A DNA stretch of 64,000 nt from positions 2,542,001-2,606,000 of the forward strand of contig NZ_CP027706.1 of NCBI RefSeq assembly GCF_003850565.1, written 5' to 3'. Under the pieces are notes generated by a model. That model was given only the letters and a program-made list of their open reading frames with translations, ran no database searches and was not told the DNA's origin. Position 1 is the stretch's first letter. The number at the start of each line of letters is the position of its first letter. The stretch comes from Pseudomonas sessilinigenes. GTDB lineage: Bacteria > Pseudomonadota > Gammaproteobacteria > Pseudomonadales > Pseudomonadaceae. Positions 25,882-37,660 of the stretch are shown in pieces. The position numbers were made by a program, and so were the translations under genes.

Positions 25882-26901
25882 TCAGACCTTGACGATCCAG
25901 CCGGCCGGAGCCTCGACTTCGCCGGTCTGCACGCCAGTCAGCTCCTTGTAGAGCTTCTGGGTGATCGGACCGACTTCTTTTTCGCTGTAGAACACGTGCA
26001 GCTTGTTCTGGTACTCGATGCCGCCGATCGGGGTGATCACCGCAGCGGTACCGCAGGCGCCGGCTTCCTTGAAGTCGCCGAGCTTGTCGATGAACACGTC
26101 GCCCTCGACCACTTCCAGGCCCAGGCGGCTTTTGGCCAGTTCGATCAGCGACAGGCGGGTGATACCTGGCAGTACCGATGGCGAGTTCGGGGTCACGAAC
26201 TTGTCGTCATGGGTGATCCCGAAGAAGTTGGCCGAGCCGACTTCCTCGATCTTGCTGTGGGTCAGCGGGTCCAGGTAGATGCAGTCGGCGAAGCTGGCCT
26301 TCTTGGCCTGGGAGCCGGGCATCAGGCTGGCGGCGTAGTTGCCACCGACCTTGGCCGCGCCGGTGCCCTGTGGCGCTGCACGGTCATAGCTGGAGATCAG
26401 GAAGTTGTGCGGGGTCAGGCCGCCCTTGAAGTAGGCACCGACCGGAATGGCGAAGATCGAGAAGATGAACTCGGGTGCGGTGCGCACGCCGATGTTGTCG
26501 CCCACGCCGATCACGAACGGGCGCAGGTACAGCGCGCCGCCGGTGCCGTAGGGCGGGATGAAGCGCTCGTTGGCCTTGACCACGGCCTTGCACGCTTCGA
26601 TGAATTGTTCGGTCGGTACTTGCGGCATCAGCAGGCGAGCGCAGCTGCGCTGCATGCGGGCGGCGTTCTGGTCCGGGCGGAACAGGTTGATCGAACCGTC
26701 CTTGCAGCGGTAGGCCTTGAGGCCCTCGAAGCACTGCTGGCCATAGTGCAGGGCGGTGGAGCCCTCGCTGATGTGCAGCACGTTGTCTTCGGTCAGGGTG
26801 CCTGCGTCCCACTCGCCATTGCGCCAGTACGACAGATAGCGCTTGTCTGTCTTGATGTAGTCAAAACCCAGCTTGTCCCAATTGATGCTTTCGTTACCCA
26901 T
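25882..26901 (-). CDS. ilvE: Branched-chain amino acid aminotransferase
   Basis: This 339-residue PLP enzyme of fold type IV interconverts leucine, isoleucine and valine with their 2-keto acids using glutamate/2-oxoglutarate. The length matches the longer branched-chain type. Visible landmarks are HYGQQCFEGLKAY near the N-terminus, the lysine region AAKVGGNYAASL, and EEVGSANFFGI with CGTAAVITP. A weak ribosome site precedes the ATG. It lies downstream of lpdV on the same strand, separated by 294 bases containing a repeat element. The pairing with bkd places the transamination and oxidative decarboxylation steps side by side. Confidence 0.93.
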   Translation of the reverse strand: MGNESINWDKLGFDYIKTDKRYLSYWRNGEWDAGTLTEDNVLHISEGSTALHYGQQCFEGLKAYRCKDGSINLFRPDQNAARMQRSCARLLMPQVPTEQFIEACKAVVKANERFIPPYGTGGALYLRPFVIGVGDNIGVRTAPEFIFSIFAIPVGAYFKGGLTPHNFLISSYDRAAPQGTGAAKVGGNYAASLMPGSQAKKASFADCIYLDPLTHSKIEEVGSANFFGITHDDKFVTPNSPSVLPGITRLSLIELAKSRLGLEVVEGDVFIDKLGDFKEAGACGTAAVITPIGGIEYQNKLHVFYSEKEVGPITQKLYKELTGVQTGEVEAPAGWIVKV

Positions 26902-27090
26902 GACACCCTCTATCTCTTAACAACCGTCGGAACGGCTCAAGGCTTCTGACGTTTTTATTGGATGGGCACAACAATACTGCATTCCGGGGGCAGGCCGCAC
27001 CCCGGACGATGGGAGGGGGAGCAAAAAAACTTAGCCTGCTCATGAACCCTCCCGTCACCCCACGGATAGCGACCTGCTTTGCATCTTTTC

Positions 27091-27186
27091 TGTAGGAGCG
27101 AAGCGTGCTCGCGATGATATCGGCGCAGACGGTTCGACATCTCTGGCGTACCTGCTGGCCTTATCGCGGGCAGCCTCGCTCCTACG
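27091..27186. repeat. REP/BIME-like element with GTAGGAGCG ends
   Basis: The element starts TGTAGGAGCGAAGCGTGCTC and ends with the inverted GCCTCGCTCCTACG. Such GTAGGAGCGAGC elements are common between genes in fluorescent pseudomonads. A related half-element lies at 51711-51765. It sits between lpdV and ilvE and may attenuate read-through. Confidence 0.7.
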
Positions 27187-27195
27187 CTCTGGTGG

Positions 27196-28587
27196 TTACA
27201 TGTGCAGTGCGTGGCCCAAGGCGCGCAACGCGGCTTCCTGGACGGCCTCGCCCAGGGTCGGGTGGGCGTGGATGGTGCCGCCGATGTCTTCCAGGCGCGC
27301 GCCCATCTCCAGGGATTGGCCAAAGGCCGTGGACAATTCGGAAACCCCGACGCCCACCGCCTGCCAGCCGACCACCAGGTGGTTGTCGCGCCGTGCCACC
27401 ACGCGCACGAAGCCACCCTTGGATTCCAGGGTCATGGCCCGGCCGTTGGCAGCGAACGGGAAGCTGCTGACGATGCAGTCCAGGCCGGCGGCCTTGGCTT
27501 CGTCCGGCGTCTTGCCGACCACCACCACTTCCGGATCGGTGAAGCACACCGCCGGGATCGCCGCCGGGGTGAACTCCCGGTGCTTGCCAGCGATCAGCTC
27601 GGCCACCATCTCGCCCTGGGCCATGGCCCGGTGGGCCAGCATCGGCTCGCCGCTCAGGTCGCCGATGGCCCAGACGTTGCGCATGCTGGTCTGGCAGCGT
27701 GCGTCGATCTTGATCGCCGAGCCGTTCATGTCCAGGTTCAGCGCTTCCAGGTTCCAGCCCTGGGTGTTGGGCTTGCGGCCCACTGCCACCAGCACCTGGT
27801 CGGTTGCCAGGGCCAGGGTGTCGCCGTTGGGCTCGCGTACCTGCAGGCTGCTGGTGCCGGCATCGAAGCCCAGCACGCTGTGCTTGAGGTAGAGCTTGAT
27901 CCCCAGTTGCTTGACCGATTCCAGCACCGGTTGGGTCAGCTCGGCGTCATAGGCCGGCAGGATGCGCTCCTGGGCCTCGACCACGCTGACCTCCACCCCC
28001 AGCTTGCGGTAGGCGATGCCCAGTTCCAGGCCGATGTAGCCACCGCCGACCACGGCCAGGCGCTTGGGCAGGACCTTGGGCGCCAGGGCCTCGGTGGAGG
28101 AGATGATCGGCCCGCCAAGGGGCAGCATCGGCAGGTTGACGCTCTTGGAACCGGTGGCCAGCAGCAGGTGCTCGCACTGGATACGGGTGTCGGCGCCGTC
28201 GATTTCCACGGTCTTGCCGTCGATCACCCGGGCCCAGCCATGGATCACCTGGACCTTGTTCTTTTTCAGCAGGGCCGCGACCCCGGTGGTCAGGCGGTCG
28301 ACGATGCCGTCCTTCCATTCCACGCTCTTGCCGATGTTCAGGGTCGGCGCCGCCACTTCGATGCCCAGGGCCGAGCCCTGGCTGTGGTGGCGGGTCTGGT
28401 GGAACTGCTCGGCTACGTGGATCAGTGCCTTGGACGGAATGCAGCCGATGTTCAGGCAGGTGCCGCCCAGGGACTGGCCTTCCACCAGGATGGTGGAGAT
28501 CCCCAGCTGGCCGGCGCGGATCGCTGCGACATAGCCGCCAGGGCCGCCACCGATGATCAGCAGTTGGGTGTTGAGAGTCTGTTGCAT
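27196..28587 (-). CDS. lpdV: Dihydrolipoamide dehydrogenase of the branched-chain keto acid dehydrogenase complex (LPD-Val)
   Basis: This 463-residue FAD disulfide reductase is the E3 component. FAD motif [21 protein letters not shown], redox-active disulfide [18 protein letters not shown] motif [19 protein letters not shown] and a C-terminal interface histidine in [10 protein letters not shown] are present. It reoxidises the lipoyl groups of BkdB with NAD. Its ATG is 3 bases downstream of the bkdB stop, so it is the last gene of the bkd operon. Confidence 0.96.
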   Translation of the reverse strand: MQQTLNTQLLIIGGGPGGYVAAIRAGQLGISTILVEGQSLGGTCLNIGCIPSKALIHVAEQFHQTRHHSQGSALGIEVAAPTLNIGKSVEWKDGIVDRLTTGVAALLKKNKVQVIHGWARVIDGKTVEIDGADTRIQCEHLLLATGSKSVNLPMLPLGGPIISSTEALAPKVLPKRLAVVGGGYIGLELGIAYRKLGVEVSVVEAQERILPAYDAELTQPVLESVKQLGIKLYLKHSVLGFDAGTSSLQVREPNGDTLALATDQVLVAVGRKPNTQGWNLEALNLDMNGSAIKIDARCQTSMRNVWAIGDLSGEPMLAHRAMAQGEMVAELIAGKHREFTPAAIPAVCFTDPEVVVVGKTPDEAKAAGLDCIVSSFPFAANGRAMTLESKGGFVRVVARRDNHLVVGWQAVGVGVSELSTAFGQSLEMGARLEDIGGTIHAHPTLGEAVQEAALRALGHALHM

Positions 28588-28590
28588 GTC

Positions 28591-29889
28591 TTACTCCACA
28601 AACAGCGTGGCGGGTTGTTCGAGCAGGCCGCGGATGGCCTGGATGAATTGCGCGGCGTCCATGCCGTCGACCACCCGGTGATCGAAGGAGCTGGAGAGGT
28701 TCATCATCTTGCGAATCACGATCTGGCCCTTGATCACCATGGGCCGCTCGACGATCTTGTTGACCCCGACAATGGCCACTTCCGGCAGGTTCAGCACCGG
28801 CGTGCTGACGATCCCGCCCAGGGCGCCGAGGCTGGTGAGGGTGATGGTCGAGCCGGACAGTTCTTCACGGGCGGCCTTGCCGGCACGGGCGGCCTTGGCC
28901 AGGCGCACGATCTCCTCGGCGTTGCCCCACAGGCTGCGGGCCTCGGCGTGGCGCACCACCGGCACCATCAGGCCAACGTCGCTCTGGGTGGCGACCCCGA
29001 CGTGCACCGCACCGTGGCGGGTGATGACCTGGGCTTCATCGTCGTAGCGTGCGTTGATCTGCGGGAAGTCGCGCAGGGCCACGACCATCGCCCGTACCAG
29101 GAACGGCAGCAGGGTCAGCTTGCCGCGGGTGGCGCCATGCTTCTCGTTGAGGTGGATGCGCAGCTCTTCCAGGGCGGTGACGTCCACTTCCTCGACATAG
29201 CTGAAGTGCGCGGCGCGGTGCTTGGATTCCTGCATGCGCTGGGCGATCTTGCGGCGCATGCCGATCACCTGGATCTGCTCCTCGTCGTGGCGCTCGGCAT
29301 AACCGGCAGATGGCGCCGAATGTCCGTGCGCCGCCCGGGTGCCCTGGGCCAGGTAGGCGTCCAGGTCTTCATGCAGGACGCGGCCGGCAGGGCCGCTGCC
29401 TTGTACCAGGCGCAGCTGGATGCCCAGGTCCAGGGCATGCTTGCGCACCGCCGGCGAGGCCAGTGGGCGCTCGTTGGCTTCCCGGGCGACCGGAGCCTGG
29501 GCCGGACGGCTGGCGGCGGCCTGGCAGGCGGGAGCCGGTTTTTCCACTTGAGGTGCGGCGGCCACCGGCGCGGCGGCCGGTTTTTCCGCGGCGGCTGGCG
29601 CCTTGCTCGGCGTCGGCAGCTGGTCGGAGTCCTTGAGGTTGCCCGCCCCCTCGACCTCGATGCTGATCAGGATGCTGCCTACCGCCATCACTTCACCCGG
29701 CTCGCCGCCCAGGGCCAGCACTTTGCCGTGGACCGGGGAGGGGATGTCGACCATGGCCTTGTCCGTCATCACGTCTGCCAGCACCTGGTCTTCGACCACC
29801 AGGTCGCCAACCTTCACGTGCCACTGCGACAGTTCTACTTCTGCGATGCCTTCGCCGATGTCCGGCATCTTGATAACGTGCGTGCCCAT
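28591..29889 (-). CDS. bkdB: Branched-chain alpha-keto acid dehydrogenase E2 (lipoamide acyltransferase)
   Basis: This 432-residue E2 core has one N-terminal lipoyl domain with the modified lysine in VMTDKAMVDI (about residue 44). A proline/alanine linker follows, then a peripheral-subunit-binding domain at about 140-175 (SPAVRKHALDLGIQL) and a C-terminal catalytic domain with SFDHRVVDGMDAAQF. It transfers isobutyryl, isovaleryl or 2-methylbutyryl groups to CoA. It directly abuts bkdA2 with no spacer. Confidence 0.96.
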   Translation of the reverse strand: MGTHVIKMPDIGEGIAEVELSQWHVKVGDLVVEDQVLADVMTDKAMVDIPSPVHGKVLALGGEPGEVMAVGSILISIEVEGAGNLKDSDQLPTPSKAPAAAEKPAAAPVAAAPQVEKPAPACQAAASRPAQAPVAREANERPLASPAVRKHALDLGIQLRLVQGSGPAGRVLHEDLDAYLAQGTRAAHGHSAPSAGYAERHDEEQIQVIGMRRKIAQRMQESKHRAAHFSYVEEVDVTALEELRIHLNEKHGATRGKLTLLPFLVRAMVVALRDFPQINARYDDEAQVITRHGAVHVGVATQSDVGLMVPVVRHAEARSLWGNAEEIVRLAKAARAGKAAREELSGSTITLTSLGALGGIVSTPVLNLPEVAIVGVNKIVERPMVIKGQIVIRKMMNLSSSFDHRVVDGMDAAQFIQAIRGLLEQPATLFVE

Positions 29890-30948
29890 TCAGACCTCCA
29901 TGACCCGTTGCAGCGCCGCGCCCACTCGGGACGGCCCTGGGAAATATGCCCACTCCTGCGCGTGGGGATACGGCGTATCCCAACCAGTGACGCGCTCGAT
30001 CGGGGCCTCCAGGTGATGGAAGCAATGCTCTTGCACCAGCGACACCAGCTCGGCGCCGAAACCGCAGGTCCGGGTGGCCTCGTGCACCACCACGCAACGG
30101 CCGGTCTTCTTCACCGATTTGACGATGGTGTCCAGGTCCAGTGGCCACAGGCTGCGCAGGTCGATGACCTCGGCGTCGATGCCGGTTTCCTCGGCCGCCA
30201 CTTGCGAGACATAGACCGTGGTGCCGTAGGTCAGCACGGTGACGTCCTTGCCGGGGCGGGCGATGGCCGCCACGTCCAGCGGGACCTTGTAGTAGCCGTC
30301 CGGCACCTGGGCCGACGGGTGCTTGGACCACGGGGTCACGGGACGGTCGTGGTGGCCGTCGAACGGGCCGTTGTACAGGCGCTTGGGCTCCAGGAAGATC
30401 ACCGGGTCATCGTTCTCGATGGAGGCGATCAGCAGGCCCTTGGCGTCGTAGGGGTTGGATGGCATCACGGTACGCAGGCCGCAGACCTGGGTGAACACCG
30501 CCTCGATGCTCTGGCTGTGGGTCTGGCCGCCATAGATGCCGCCGCCGCAAGGCATGCGCATGGTCAGCGGCGCGGTGAACTGGCCGGCGGAGCGATAACG
30601 CAGGCGCGCGGCTTCGGAGATGATCTGGTCGGTGGCCGGGTAGACATAGTCGGCGAACTGGATTTCCGCCACCGGCCGCAGGCCATAGGCGCCCATGCCG
30701 ACGGCGGTGCCGATGATGCCGCTTTCCGAGATCGGTGCGTCGAACACCCGCGAGGTGCCGTACTTGGCCTGCAGGCCTTCGGTGCAGCGGAACACGCCGC
30801 CGAAATACCCCACGTCCTGGCCGAACACCACGACGTTGTCGTCACGCTCGAGCATCACATCCATGGCCGAGCGCAGGGCCTGGATCATGGTCATGGTGGT
30901 GGTGGTCATGGCGGTGTCCAGCTGGATATTGTTGTTGTGATCGTTCAT
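29890..30948 (-). CDS. bkdA2: Branched-chain alpha-keto acid dehydrogenase E1 beta subunit
   Basis: This 352-residue protein is the transketolase-like beta subunit of E1, which with BkdA1 decarboxylates branched 2-keto acids using thiamine diphosphate. Characteristic segments are VFGQDVGYFGGVFRCTEGL, FDAPISESGIIGTAVGMGAYG and FADYVYPATDQIISEAARLRY. The N-terminal dozen residues (MNDHNNNIQLDTA) may be an extension; an alternative ATG lies 13 codons in. One base separates it from bkdA1. Confidence 0.96.
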   Translation of the reverse strand: MNDHNNNIQLDTAMTTTTMTMIQALRSAMDVMLERDDNVVVFGQDVGYFGGVFRCTEGLQAKYGTSRVFDAPISESGIIGTAVGMGAYGLRPVAEIQFADYVYPATDQIISEAARLRYRSAGQFTAPLTMRMPCGGGIYGGQTHSQSIEAVFTQVCGLRTVMPSNPYDAKGLLIASIENDDPVIFLEPKRLYNGPFDGHHDRPVTPWSKHPSAQVPDGYYKVPLDVAAIARPGKDVTVLTYGTTVYVSQVAAEETGIDAEVIDLRSLWPLDLDTIVKSVKKTGRCVVVHEATRTCGFGAELVSLVQEHCFHHLEAPIERVTGWDTPYPHAQEWAYFPGPSRVGAALQRVMEV

Positions 30949-30949
30949 C

Positions 30950-32381
<1,432 letters not shown>

Positions 32382-32870
32382 ATGCGCAAACTGGACCGTA
32401 CCGATATCGGCATTCTCAATAGCCTGCAAGAGAACGCCCGCATCACCAACGCCGACCTGGCCCGTTCGGTGAACCTGTCGCCAACCCCCTGCTTCAACCG
32501 TGTCAGGGCCATGGAGGAACTGGGGCTGATCCGCGAGCAGGTGACCCTGCTCGATGCCGACCTCCTGGGCCTGCACGTCAACGTGTTCATCCACGTCAGC
32601 CTGGAGAAACAGGTGGAAGAGGCCCTGCAGCACTTCGAAGAGGCCATCTCCGATCGTCCGGAAGTGATGGAGTGCTACCTGATGGCCGGTGACCCGGACT
32701 ACCTGATTCGCGTGCTGGTGCCCAGCATCCAGTCCCTGGAGCGCTTCATGATGGACTTTCTGACCAAGGTGCCCGGGGTGGCCAATATCCGCTCCAGCTT
32801 CGCCCTCAAGCAGGTGCGCTACAAGACTGCGCTGCCGCTGCCCGCCAATGGCCTGACCCTGGGCACCTGA
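32382..32870 (+). CDS. bkdR: Lrp/AsnC-family activator of the bkd operon
   Basis: This 162-residue Lrp-type regulator has an N-terminal helix-turn-helix ([42 protein letters not shown]) and a C-terminal ligand-binding RAM domain ([22 protein letters not shown], then [20 protein letters not shown]). It closely resembles P. putida BkdR, which responds to branched-chain amino acids. The ATG at 32382 gives the family N-terminus; an in-frame TTG 12 bases upstream is too close to the only AAGG. It is divergent from bkdA1. Confidence 0.95.
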   Translation: MRKLDRTDIGILNSLQENARITNADLARSVNLSPTPCFNRVRAMEELGLIREQVTLLDADLLGLHVNVFIHVSLEKQVEEALQHFEEAISDRPEVMECYLMAGDPDYLIRVLVPSIQSLERFMMDFLTKVPGVANIRSSFALKQVRYKTALPLPANGLTLGT

Positions 32871-32873
32871 GGC

Positions 32874-34088
32874 TCAGGCCGGGACGTCCTGCCATAACCG
32901 ATCGAGTTCCTTGAAGTCCCAGTCGCCGGGGGCTTCACGGGCGATGATGCGTTCGCGTCCCTTGACCTTGGCCAGGTCCACCACGCTCTGTTCCAGGGGC
33001 AGGTTGGAGCGGGTGGAGAAGAACACCTTGACCTTGGGGGTCAGCAACGCATCCGGGTGTTGCTCCAGCACCACCGCCAAGCGCCCGCTCTCCAGGCGCA
33101 CCAGGGAGCCCACCGGGTAGATCCCGACACTCTTGACGAAGGCCTGGAACACCCGCTGGTCGAAGTGGCCGGTCCAGGTGGACATGCGCTGGATCGCCTC
33201 GGCCGGGTCCCAGCCGCGGTTGTAGGGGCGGTTGGAAGTTACCGCGTCATAGACGTCGCAGACCGCGCCCATCTGCGCGAACAGGCTGATCTGCTCGCCC
33301 TTCAGGCGGTGCGGATAACCCGAGCCGTCGGCCTTTTCATGGTGGTGCAGGCACACATCCAGCACCAGGGCATCCACCGCACCGTTCTGGCGCAGGATGC
33401 TGCCGCCAGCCTCGGGGTGCAGCTTGACCTGTTCGAACTCGCTGTCCGACAGCTTCTGCGGTTTGTTGAGGATGGCATCGGGGATGGTCAGCTTGCCCAC
33501 GTCGTGCAGCAGCCCGGCCACCCCGGCCAGTCGCACGAAGTGCTCCGACAGGCCCAGTTGGCGAGCAGTGGCCAGCATCAGCGCGCACACCGCCACCGAG
33601 TGCATGTAGGTGTAGTCGTCGGCGCGCTTGAGTCGGGCCAGGCTGATCAGGGCGTGGGGATGGCGCAGCAGCGAATCGGTGATCATGCCCACCAGCTCGT
33701 TGACCTGTTGCACCTGGATCACCTGGCCCATGCGTACTTCCTGGAACATGTCCATCACCGCCTGGCGTGAATGGGCACAGACCTTGATGGCCCGTTGCAG
33801 CTCCTCGCCCATGCTGGCCCGCGGCGCAGTCGTTGGGGCGGCGGCAGGCGAGGGCGGTTCGGGCGCGGGTGGCGGGGTCGCTTGCCGCTCGCCAGGTTCG
33901 GGCAGGTCGCGGCCCTTGGCCGAGTCGATCCACAAGCCGCTCAGGTTCGAGCGTTGCAGGCGCCGCAGGTCTTCACGGCTGTTGAGGACGAAACCGGCTT
34001 TCCAGAACGAGTGGTCCAGCCAGGAACCACAGAACTGGTGGATGTACATGCCCATTTGCAGTTGTTGCAGCGAGATCAATTTCAGCAT
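32874..34088 (-). CDS. HD-GYP domain cyclic-di-GMP phosphodiesterase
   Basis: This 404-residue protein has an N-terminal DUF3391-like domain (LISLQQLQMGMYIHQFCGSWLDHSFWKAGF) and a proline/alanine-rich linker at about 75-95. The HD-GYP domain follows, with LLHDVGK, HPEAGGSILR and HHHEKADGSGYPHRL. The HD and GYP residues are intact, so it should hydrolyse cyclic-di-GMP. Start 34088 has GGGAG upstream; an earlier in-frame ATG adds 14 residues. It has no transmembrane segment and is convergent with bkdR (3-base gap). Confidence 0.92.
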   Translation of the reverse strand: MLKLISLQQLQMGMYIHQFCGSWLDHSFWKAGFVLNSREDLRRLQRSNLSGLWIDSAKGRDLPEPGERQATPPPAPEPPSPAAAPTTAPRASMGEELQRAIKVCAHSRQAVMDMFQEVRMGQVIQVQQVNELVGMITDSLLRHPHALISLARLKRADDYTYMHSVAVCALMLATARQLGLSEHFVRLAGVAGLLHDVGKLTIPDAILNKPQKLSDSEFEQVKLHPEAGGSILRQNGAVDALVLDVCLHHHEKADGSGYPHRLKGEQISLFAQMGAVCDVYDAVTSNRPYNRGWDPAEAIQRMSTWTGHFDQRVFQAFVKSVGIYPVGSLVRLESGRLAVVLEQHPDALLTPKVKVFFSTRSNLPLEQSVVDLAKVKGRERIIAREAPGDWDFKELDRLWQDVPA

Positions 34089-34217
34089 CACCAGTACTCC
34101 CCACGGGGCGCTCGACTCTCCCCGCTGCAACGGCTGGACGGCAGCCGTTGCAGCGGGGAACTGCGGATCACACGAGCGTTTTTACCCACGCGTTTCGCTA
34201 AGGCCCCACGACACGCG

Positions 34218-35840
34218 TCACAGGGCGAAGCGTGCCACCAGCTTGTTCAGACCCACCGCCAGGGACGACAGTTCGCTGCTGGCCAGGGAGGTCTGGCTGG
34301 CGGCGGACGAGCTCTGCAATGCCAGGTCGCGGATGCTCATCAGGTTCTGGTCCACCGAGCGGGCCACCTGGGCCTGTTCTTCCGAGGCGGTGGCGATCAT
34401 CAGGTTGCGCTCGTTGATGTCGCTGATGGCTTCGGTGATATGGCCGATGGCACTGCCGGCCTCGTGGGCGATGGCCAGGGTCTGGTTGGCGTCCTCGCTG
34501 CTCTGCTGCATGGACAGCATGGCCTTGCTCGAGCCGTTCTGGATGCCTTGGATCATCTGCTCGATTTCCTGGGTCGACAACTGGGTGCGATGGGCCAGGG
34601 CCCGCACCTCGTCGGCCACCACGGCAAAGCCGCGACCTTGCTCGCCGGCACGGGCCGCCTCGATGGCGGCGTTCAGGGCCAGCAGGTTGGTCTGCTCGGC
34701 GATGGCGCGGATCACGTCCAGGACCTTGGTGATGTCCTGGGCCTGCTGGGCCAGGCCGGCCATTTCCACCCGGGTGTTCTCCACGGTGCCGGTGAGCTTC
34801 TCGATGGCATGGATGGTCTGCTCGACCCGTTCCTTGCCCAGGCCCGCCGAGCGTTCCGAGGCCTGGGTCGATTGCGAGGCGGATACCGCGTTGCGCGCCA
34901 CTTCCTCCACCGCCGCGGTCATCTCGTTGACTGCCGTGGCGGCCTGGTCGGTCTCCATGCTCTGTTGCTGGATGCCGGCGTTGGATTCGCGGGTGATGGC
35001 GCTCATCTCCTCGGCGGCCGAGGCCAGTTGGGTCGAGGAGTCGCTGATATGGCGGATGGTCGACTTGAGGCTGTCGAGCATGGCCTGGGTCGCTGCCTGC
35101 AGATCGGTCAGTTCGTCATGCCCACTGACCTCCACCTGGGTGCGCAGGTCGCCCTCGGCGATCTTGCGAGTGCTGGCCAGCAACGACAGCACGGGCCGGG
35201 TCACGCTGCGGGTGAACAGGGTGGCGATCAAGATGGTCAGCACGATGGCCAGGATGATGATCACCCAGGTCACGGTCAGGCCGGTGCTGAACTGGTCGCC
35301 GGCGATTACGGCGGATTGCCCGGCCCCGCTTTCGTTGATGCGAATCAGCTCCTCGATGGACGCTTGCAGGGTGTTGGCCAGAGGCACCGTGATCTGGTTG
35401 ATGTAGTCGGCGGTCTGCTGGGCGGTGTTGGTCTGGGTGGAGTTGATCATCACCGCCAGTTTGTCGAGGTAGTCCTGGGCGCCACGCTTGACCTGTTCGT
35501 AGGCCGCCTTCTCCTCGGGGCCGGACACCAGCGGTTCATAGTCCTTGATGGCCTGGGCCAGGGTGGTCTTCAGGGTGCCCAGCTTGTCCAGCGAAGCGGG
35601 TTTCTGGTTGTCTCCCTCAGTGGCGTAGTGCAGGGCCTCCAGGCGGACCCGCAAGGTGCCGGATTCGATTTTCGCGGCTTGGCGGACGCTGGGCATCCAG
35701 TTGGTTTGCAAGTCCAGCGCGGCGTCGTGAATCTGTCCCATCTTCCACAGTGCCAGCCCCCCGAGGCCAATCAGTAGTACGCAGATGGCGCCGAAGCTCA
35801 GCAGCGCCCTGGAAGTCAGCTTCAAGTTTCTTGTCACCAT
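34218..35840 (-). CDS. Methyl-accepting chemotaxis protein
   Basis: This 540-residue chemoreceptor has TM1 at about 12-33, a periplasmic four-helix-bundle sensor of roughly 150 residues, and TM2 at about 190-212 (VTWVIIILAIVLTILIATLF). A HAMP domain (RSVTRPVLSLLASTRKIAEGDL) and a cytoplasmic signalling domain follow, with the conserved hairpin tip IAEQTNLLALNAAIEAARAGEQGRGFAVVADEVR. No CheR-binding pentapeptide is seen at the C-terminus. The ligand is unknown. The upstream gap 35841-36151 holds no gene; its left part is AT-rich and contains the likely promoter. Confidence 0.95.
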   Translation of the reverse strand: MVTRNLKLTSRALLSFGAICVLLIGLGGLALWKMGQIHDAALDLQTNWMPSVRQAAKIESGTLRVRLEALHYATEGDNQKPASLDKLGTLKTTLAQAIKDYEPLVSGPEEKAAYEQVKRGAQDYLDKLAVMINSTQTNTAQQTADYINQITVPLANTLQASIEELIRINESGAGQSAVIAGDQFSTGLTVTWVIIILAIVLTILIATLFTRSVTRPVLSLLASTRKIAEGDLRTQVEVSGHDELTDLQAATQAMLDSLKSTIRHISDSSTQLASAAEEMSAITRESNAGIQQQSMETDQAATAVNEMTAAVEEVARNAVSASQSTQASERSAGLGKERVEQTIHAIEKLTGTVENTRVEMAGLAQQAQDITKVLDVIRAIAEQTNLLALNAAIEAARAGEQGRGFAVVADEVRALAHRTQLSTQEIEQMIQGIQNGSSKAMLSMQQSSEDANQTLAIAHEAGSAIGHITEAISDINERNLMIATASEEQAQVARSVDQNLMSIRDLALQSSSAASQTSLASSELSSLAVGLNKLVARFAL

Positions 35841-36151
35841 AGAGGCACCTTGCAGGTTGGAGTGATACAGCCAGGTTTGTGTCGACTCCTTGTCGCCCTG
35901 ATATCACTCTGACTCCTAAATGATGAAAAATCTGTAGAGATGTTAAAAAATATTTCTGTAAACGATTCTCCGTTTCACCCAGCGCGCTAACGCCCCGCAA
36001 ACCAGGCTATGCGTCCTGTCAGGTACACCACGGATGCAGGTTCTGCGACTCGTGCCGAGCCATACACGGCCCCTGGTTTGACTCCCATCAACGCGCCTTT
36101 TGCGCTTTTGCGCCATGCTGGGCGCCTGTCCAATGGAGAAGGAAAAGGCCC

Positions 36152-37636
36152 ATGACTACGCCTGTGACAACGGCGCCCGCGGCCAAGGCCGCATTACCAA
36201 TTGGATTGCTGATCGCCGTGCTGGCCATGATCGGCGTGTTGTTCCTGCCGCTGCCCGCCGACCTGCCCGTGGCGGGGCACCGGATGCTGGCGATCCTGGC
36301 ATTCGCGGTGGTGGTGTGGATCAGCGAAGCGGTGTCCTACGAGGCCAGCGCGATCATGATCACCGCCCTGATGGCGATCCTCATCGGCACCGCGCCGACC
36401 TTGAACGACCCTGGCCAACTGTATGGCAGCTCGGCGGCCATCAGCCTGGCCCTGACCGGGTTTTCCAACTCGGCCCTGGCCCTGGTGGCCGGCGCCTTGT
36501 TCATCGCCGCCGCCATGACCCACACCGGCCTGGACCGGCGCATCGCCCTGGTAACCCTGGCCCGGGTCGGCACCAGTACCCGGCGCATCCTCCTGGGTGC
36601 CATCGCCGTGACCATCCTCCTCAGCCTGCTGGTGCCCAGCGCCACCGCCCGCAGCGCCTGCGTGGTGCCGATCATGATGGGCGTGATCGCCGCGTTCGGC
36701 GTCGACAAACGCTCGAACATCGCCGCCGGGCTGATGATCGTGGTGGCCCAGGGCACCAGTATCTGGAACGTCGGGATCCAGACCGCCGCCGCACAGAACC
36801 TTTTGACCGTAGGATTCATGGACAAGATGCTCGGCCAACGCGTGGCCTGGCTCGACTGGCTGATCGCCGGAGCGCCCTGGGCGCTGATCATGTCCCTGGT
36901 GCTGTTGTATCTGGTGCTCAAGATGCTGCCCCCGGAGAGCGACAGTATTCCCGGCGGCAAGGAAGCGGTGGCCAGGTCCCTGGCGGATATCGGCCCCATG
37001 ACCGGGCCGCAGAAGCGCCTGCTGGCGGTGTCGCTGCTGTTGCTGCTGGCCTGGTCCACCGAAGGCAAGCTGCACCCGTTCGACACCACGACCACCACCT
37101 ACGCCGGGCTGGTGTTCCTGCTGCTGCCACGGATCGGCATCATGACCTGGAAGGATGTGCAGTCGCGCATTCCCTGGGGCACGGTGATCGTCTTCGGGGT
37201 CGGCATCAGCCTCGGTTCGGCGCTGCTCAGTACCCAGGCCGGGCAATGGCTGGGCACTCAGGTGGTGGCCCACACCGGGCTGGACCAGGTCGGCCCGCTG
37301 GCGGTCTTCGCCATCCTCGGCGCCTTCCTGATCCTGATCCACCTGGGGTTCGCCAGCGCCACGGCACTGACCTCGGCCTTGCTGCCGATCCTCATCGCGG
37401 TGCTGCAGACCCTGCCGGGCGAGTTCAGCCGGCTGGGCATGACCATGCTCCTGGGGTTCGTGGTCAGCTACGGCTTCATCCTGCCGATCAACGCCCCGCA
37501 GAACATGGTGTGCCTGGGCACCGAGACCTTCACCGCGCGCCAGTTCGCCAAGGTCGGGCTGGTGGTGACGCTGGTCGGCTACCTGCTGATGCTGGTGTTC
37601 GCCATGACCTGGTGGAAATGGCTGGGCTGGCTGTAG
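36152..37636 (+). CDS. DASS/SLC13-family dicarboxylate or anion transporter
   Basis: This 494-residue inner-membrane symporter has about twelve hydrophobic segments. The two inverted-repeat substrate/sodium motifs are visible as VPSATARSACVVPIM in the first half and GFASATALTSALLPIL in the second, in place of the SNT signatures of VcINDY. Family members carry succinate, citrate, tartrate or sulfate. A clear GGAGAAGG ribosome site lies upstream. It is convergent with the DapF-like gene. Confidence 0.88.
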   Translation: MTTPVTTAPAAKAALPIGLLIAVLAMIGVLFLPLPADLPVAGHRMLAILAFAVVVWISEAVSYEASAIMITALMAILIGTAPTLNDPGQLYGSSAAISLALTGFSNSALALVAGALFIAAAMTHTGLDRRIALVTLARVGTSTRRILLGAIAVTILLSLLVPSATARSACVVPIMMGVIAAFGVDKRSNIAAGLMIVVAQGTSIWNVGIQTAAAQNLLTVGFMDKMLGQRVAWLDWLIAGAPWALIMSLVLLYLVLKMLPPESDSIPGGKEAVARSLADIGPMTGPQKRLLAVSLLLLLAWSTEGKLHPFDTTTTTYAGLVFLLLPRIGIMTWKDVQSRIPWGTVIVFGVGISLGSALLSTQAGQWLGTQVVAHTGLDQVGPLAVFAILGAFLILIHLGFASATALTSALLPILIAVLQTLPGEFSRLGMTMLLGFVVSYGFILPINAPQNMVCLGTETFTARQFAKVGLVVTLVGYLLMLVFAMTWWKWLGWL

Positions 37637-37660
37637 GCCCGGAGCGGGGCAGGGCTGGCC